DNA of 7,895 nt, taken from the NCBI GenBank assembly GCA_900770015.1, contig CAAGIU010000339.1, forward strand, positions 1 through 7,895, read 5' to 3'. The notes beneath the pieces were generated by a model. That model saw nothing but the letters and a program-made list of their open reading frames with translations, ran no database searches and had not been told where the DNA came from. The translations under genes were made by a program, and so were the position numbers. This document shows, piece after piece, positions 7,579 through 7,895 of the stretch. This DNA is from an uncultured Oscillospiraceae bacterium (GTDB taxonomy: Bacteria > Bacillota_A > Clostridia > Oscillospirales > Oscillospiraceae). Numbering within the stretch: position 1 is the stretch's first letter; each line of letters opens with the position of its first letter.

Positions 7579-7617
7579 CACCCCCAGACCAGTAATTTTT
7601 CTCCTGGTCTGGGGGTG
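7579..7617 (+). terminator. Perfect 14-bp hairpin after the operon, probable terminator
   Basis: CACCCCCAGACCAG (7579-7592) pairs without mismatch with CTGGTCTGGGGGTG (7604-7617) across an 11-base T-rich loop. It begins 42 bases after the YesL-type gene's stop, where an operon end is expected. The bases after the stem (TGCCGTTATTTG) are a poor U-tract on this strand, and the other side is also weak, so it may act as a transcript 3'-end stabiliser or an imperfect intrinsic terminator. Confidence 0.6.
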
Positions 7618-7751
7618 TGCCGTTATTTGAACTGAAAGCGTGCTCAAGGGATGTGCAGAGCCTTCAGCACTTGCCGAAACCAGGAGGACGCGGACGATGC
7701 CGGGCAGGACATCTTGCTTGAATGAAATGGTGCATCCCCCAAATCTTGGTG

Positions 7752-7806
7752 CATTGTATCAACTTCGCGCACCTTTGCCAGATAAGTTACCTGATTTGAT
7801 ACAATG
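7752..7806. repeat. Inverted repeat, 11-bp arms
   Basis: CATTGTATCAA (7752-7762) is the exact reverse complement of TTGATACAATG (7796-7806), with 33 bases between them. The right arm shares bases 7796-7799 with the left arm of the 7784-7822 hairpin and also supplies that hairpin's loop, so the two structures exclude each other in a single transcript. It could be a pair of protein-binding half sites or part of an RNA switch; neither is shown. Confidence 0.7.
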
Positions 7807-7822
7807 TCAAATCAGGTAATTT
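7784..7822. repeat. Strong hairpin, 13-bp perfect core extended to 16 pairs
   Basis: TTACCTGATTTGA (7787-7799) pairs perfectly with TCAAATCAGGTAA (7807-7819) around the 7-base loop TACAATG. A G-U and two A-U pairs extend the stem to 7784 and 7822. On the + strand it is followed by CATTTATAT, a weak U-rich run, so it might terminate + strand transcripts; as DNA it is also a plausible operator palindrome. Confidence 0.7.
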
Positions 7823-7839
7823 CATTTATATGGCAAGAA

Positions 7840-7880
7840 AAAGTTGGAATTTCCCAGAAAATGAGGGTAATTCCAACTTT
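7840..7880 (-). terminator. Probable bidirectional intrinsic terminator, better on the - strand
   Basis: AAAGTTGGAATT (7840-7851) pairs perfectly with AATTCCAACTTT (7869-7880); after one T/T mismatch, CCC (7853-7855) pairs with GGG (7865-7867), leaving a 9-base loop. Read on the - strand the stem runs directly into CTTTTTCTTG, a good U-tract, which would suit a gene arriving leftward from beyond the window. On the + strand the stem is followed by TTTATGGTTTTAT, a weaker tract. No gene of that kind is visible inside the window. Confidence 0.6.
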
Positions 7881-7895
7881 ATGGTTTTATAGTGC

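Larger units (their letters stand above)
7618..7895. other. Noncoding 3' region with a composition shift and clustered inverted repeats
   Basis: No convincing gene is present here on either strand. Up to about 7740 the base composition resembles the operon; from 7741 on it becomes AT-rich (54 G or C in 155 bases, hand count). An 8-base direct repeat TGGTGCAT occurs at 7728-7735 and 7747-7754. Three inverted repeats follow (7752-7806, 7784-7822, 7840-7880). The stretch may be the terminator or regulatory region between this operon and a neighbouring unit, or the edge of an acquired element. A short open frame (7636-7725) is discussed under findings and not called as a gene. Confidence 0.6.

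Noticed and set aside
7783..7810. TTGACA on the - strand (complement of 7805-7810) as a -35 box
   Set aside because: No acceptable -10 hexamer lies 16-19 bases further on; the match comes from the hairpin's loop and arm.
7796..7830. Promoter with TTGATA at 7796-7801 and TTTATA at 7825-7830 on the + strand
   Set aside because: The spacing of 23 bases is too long and both hexamers fall in or beside a strong hairpin.
7618..7895. CRISPR array, tRNA or riboswitch in the noncoding tail
   Set aside because: No regularly spaced repeats, no cloverleaf and no known riboswitch core could be found by eye; only the inverted repeats reported.

Overview
The window looks like part of a carbohydrate-catabolism operon from a moderately GC-rich member of the Bacillota, probably a gut or rumen-type Clostridia. 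The assignment is an inference from purine-rich Shine-Dalgarno sites (AGGAGG type), tight gene packing with ATGA overlaps, a YesL/DUF624-type membrane protein and the Firmicute-like character of the Gfo/Idh/MocA enzymes. The exact taxon cannot be read from the sequence.

Layout: six genes lie head to tail on the + strand from base 1 to 7536, with gaps of 22, 14, 12, -4 and -4 bases by position. In order they are: the C-terminal two thirds of a Gfo/Idh/MocA oxidoreductase (start lies before the window); a second Gfo/Idh/MocA oxidoreductase; a 951-residue glycoside hydrolase of family GH115 (alpha-glucuronidase family) with no signal peptide; a third Gfo/Idh/MocA oxidoreductase; a fourth, divergent one that lacks the usual GxGxxG loop and EKP motif; and a YesL-type small membrane protein. 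No promoter for the operon is visible, so transcription presumably starts upstream of the window. A perfect 14-bp hairpin 42 bases after the last stop probably ends or stabilises the transcript.

The last 359 bases carry no convincing gene. They switch to AT-rich sequence (54 of the last 155 bases are G or C by hand count) and hold three further inverted repeats. Two of these share bases and so cannot form together; the third has a U-rich tract on its - strand side, like a terminator for a gene arriving from the right.

How the genes may work together (inference): imported glucuronic-acid-bearing oligosaccharides are cut in the cytoplasm by the GH115 enzyme, while the four NAD(P)-dependent oxidoreductases oxidise, reduce or epimerise the released sugars or take part in redox-assisted glycoside cleavage. 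The YesL-type protein is commonly found beside sugar ABC transporters, which would be expected in the flanking sequence. The unusual point is four Gfo/Idh/MocA enzymes of at least two distinct types wrapped around one intracellular GH115 enzyme, a combination whose substrate and chemistry I cannot name from a known pathway.
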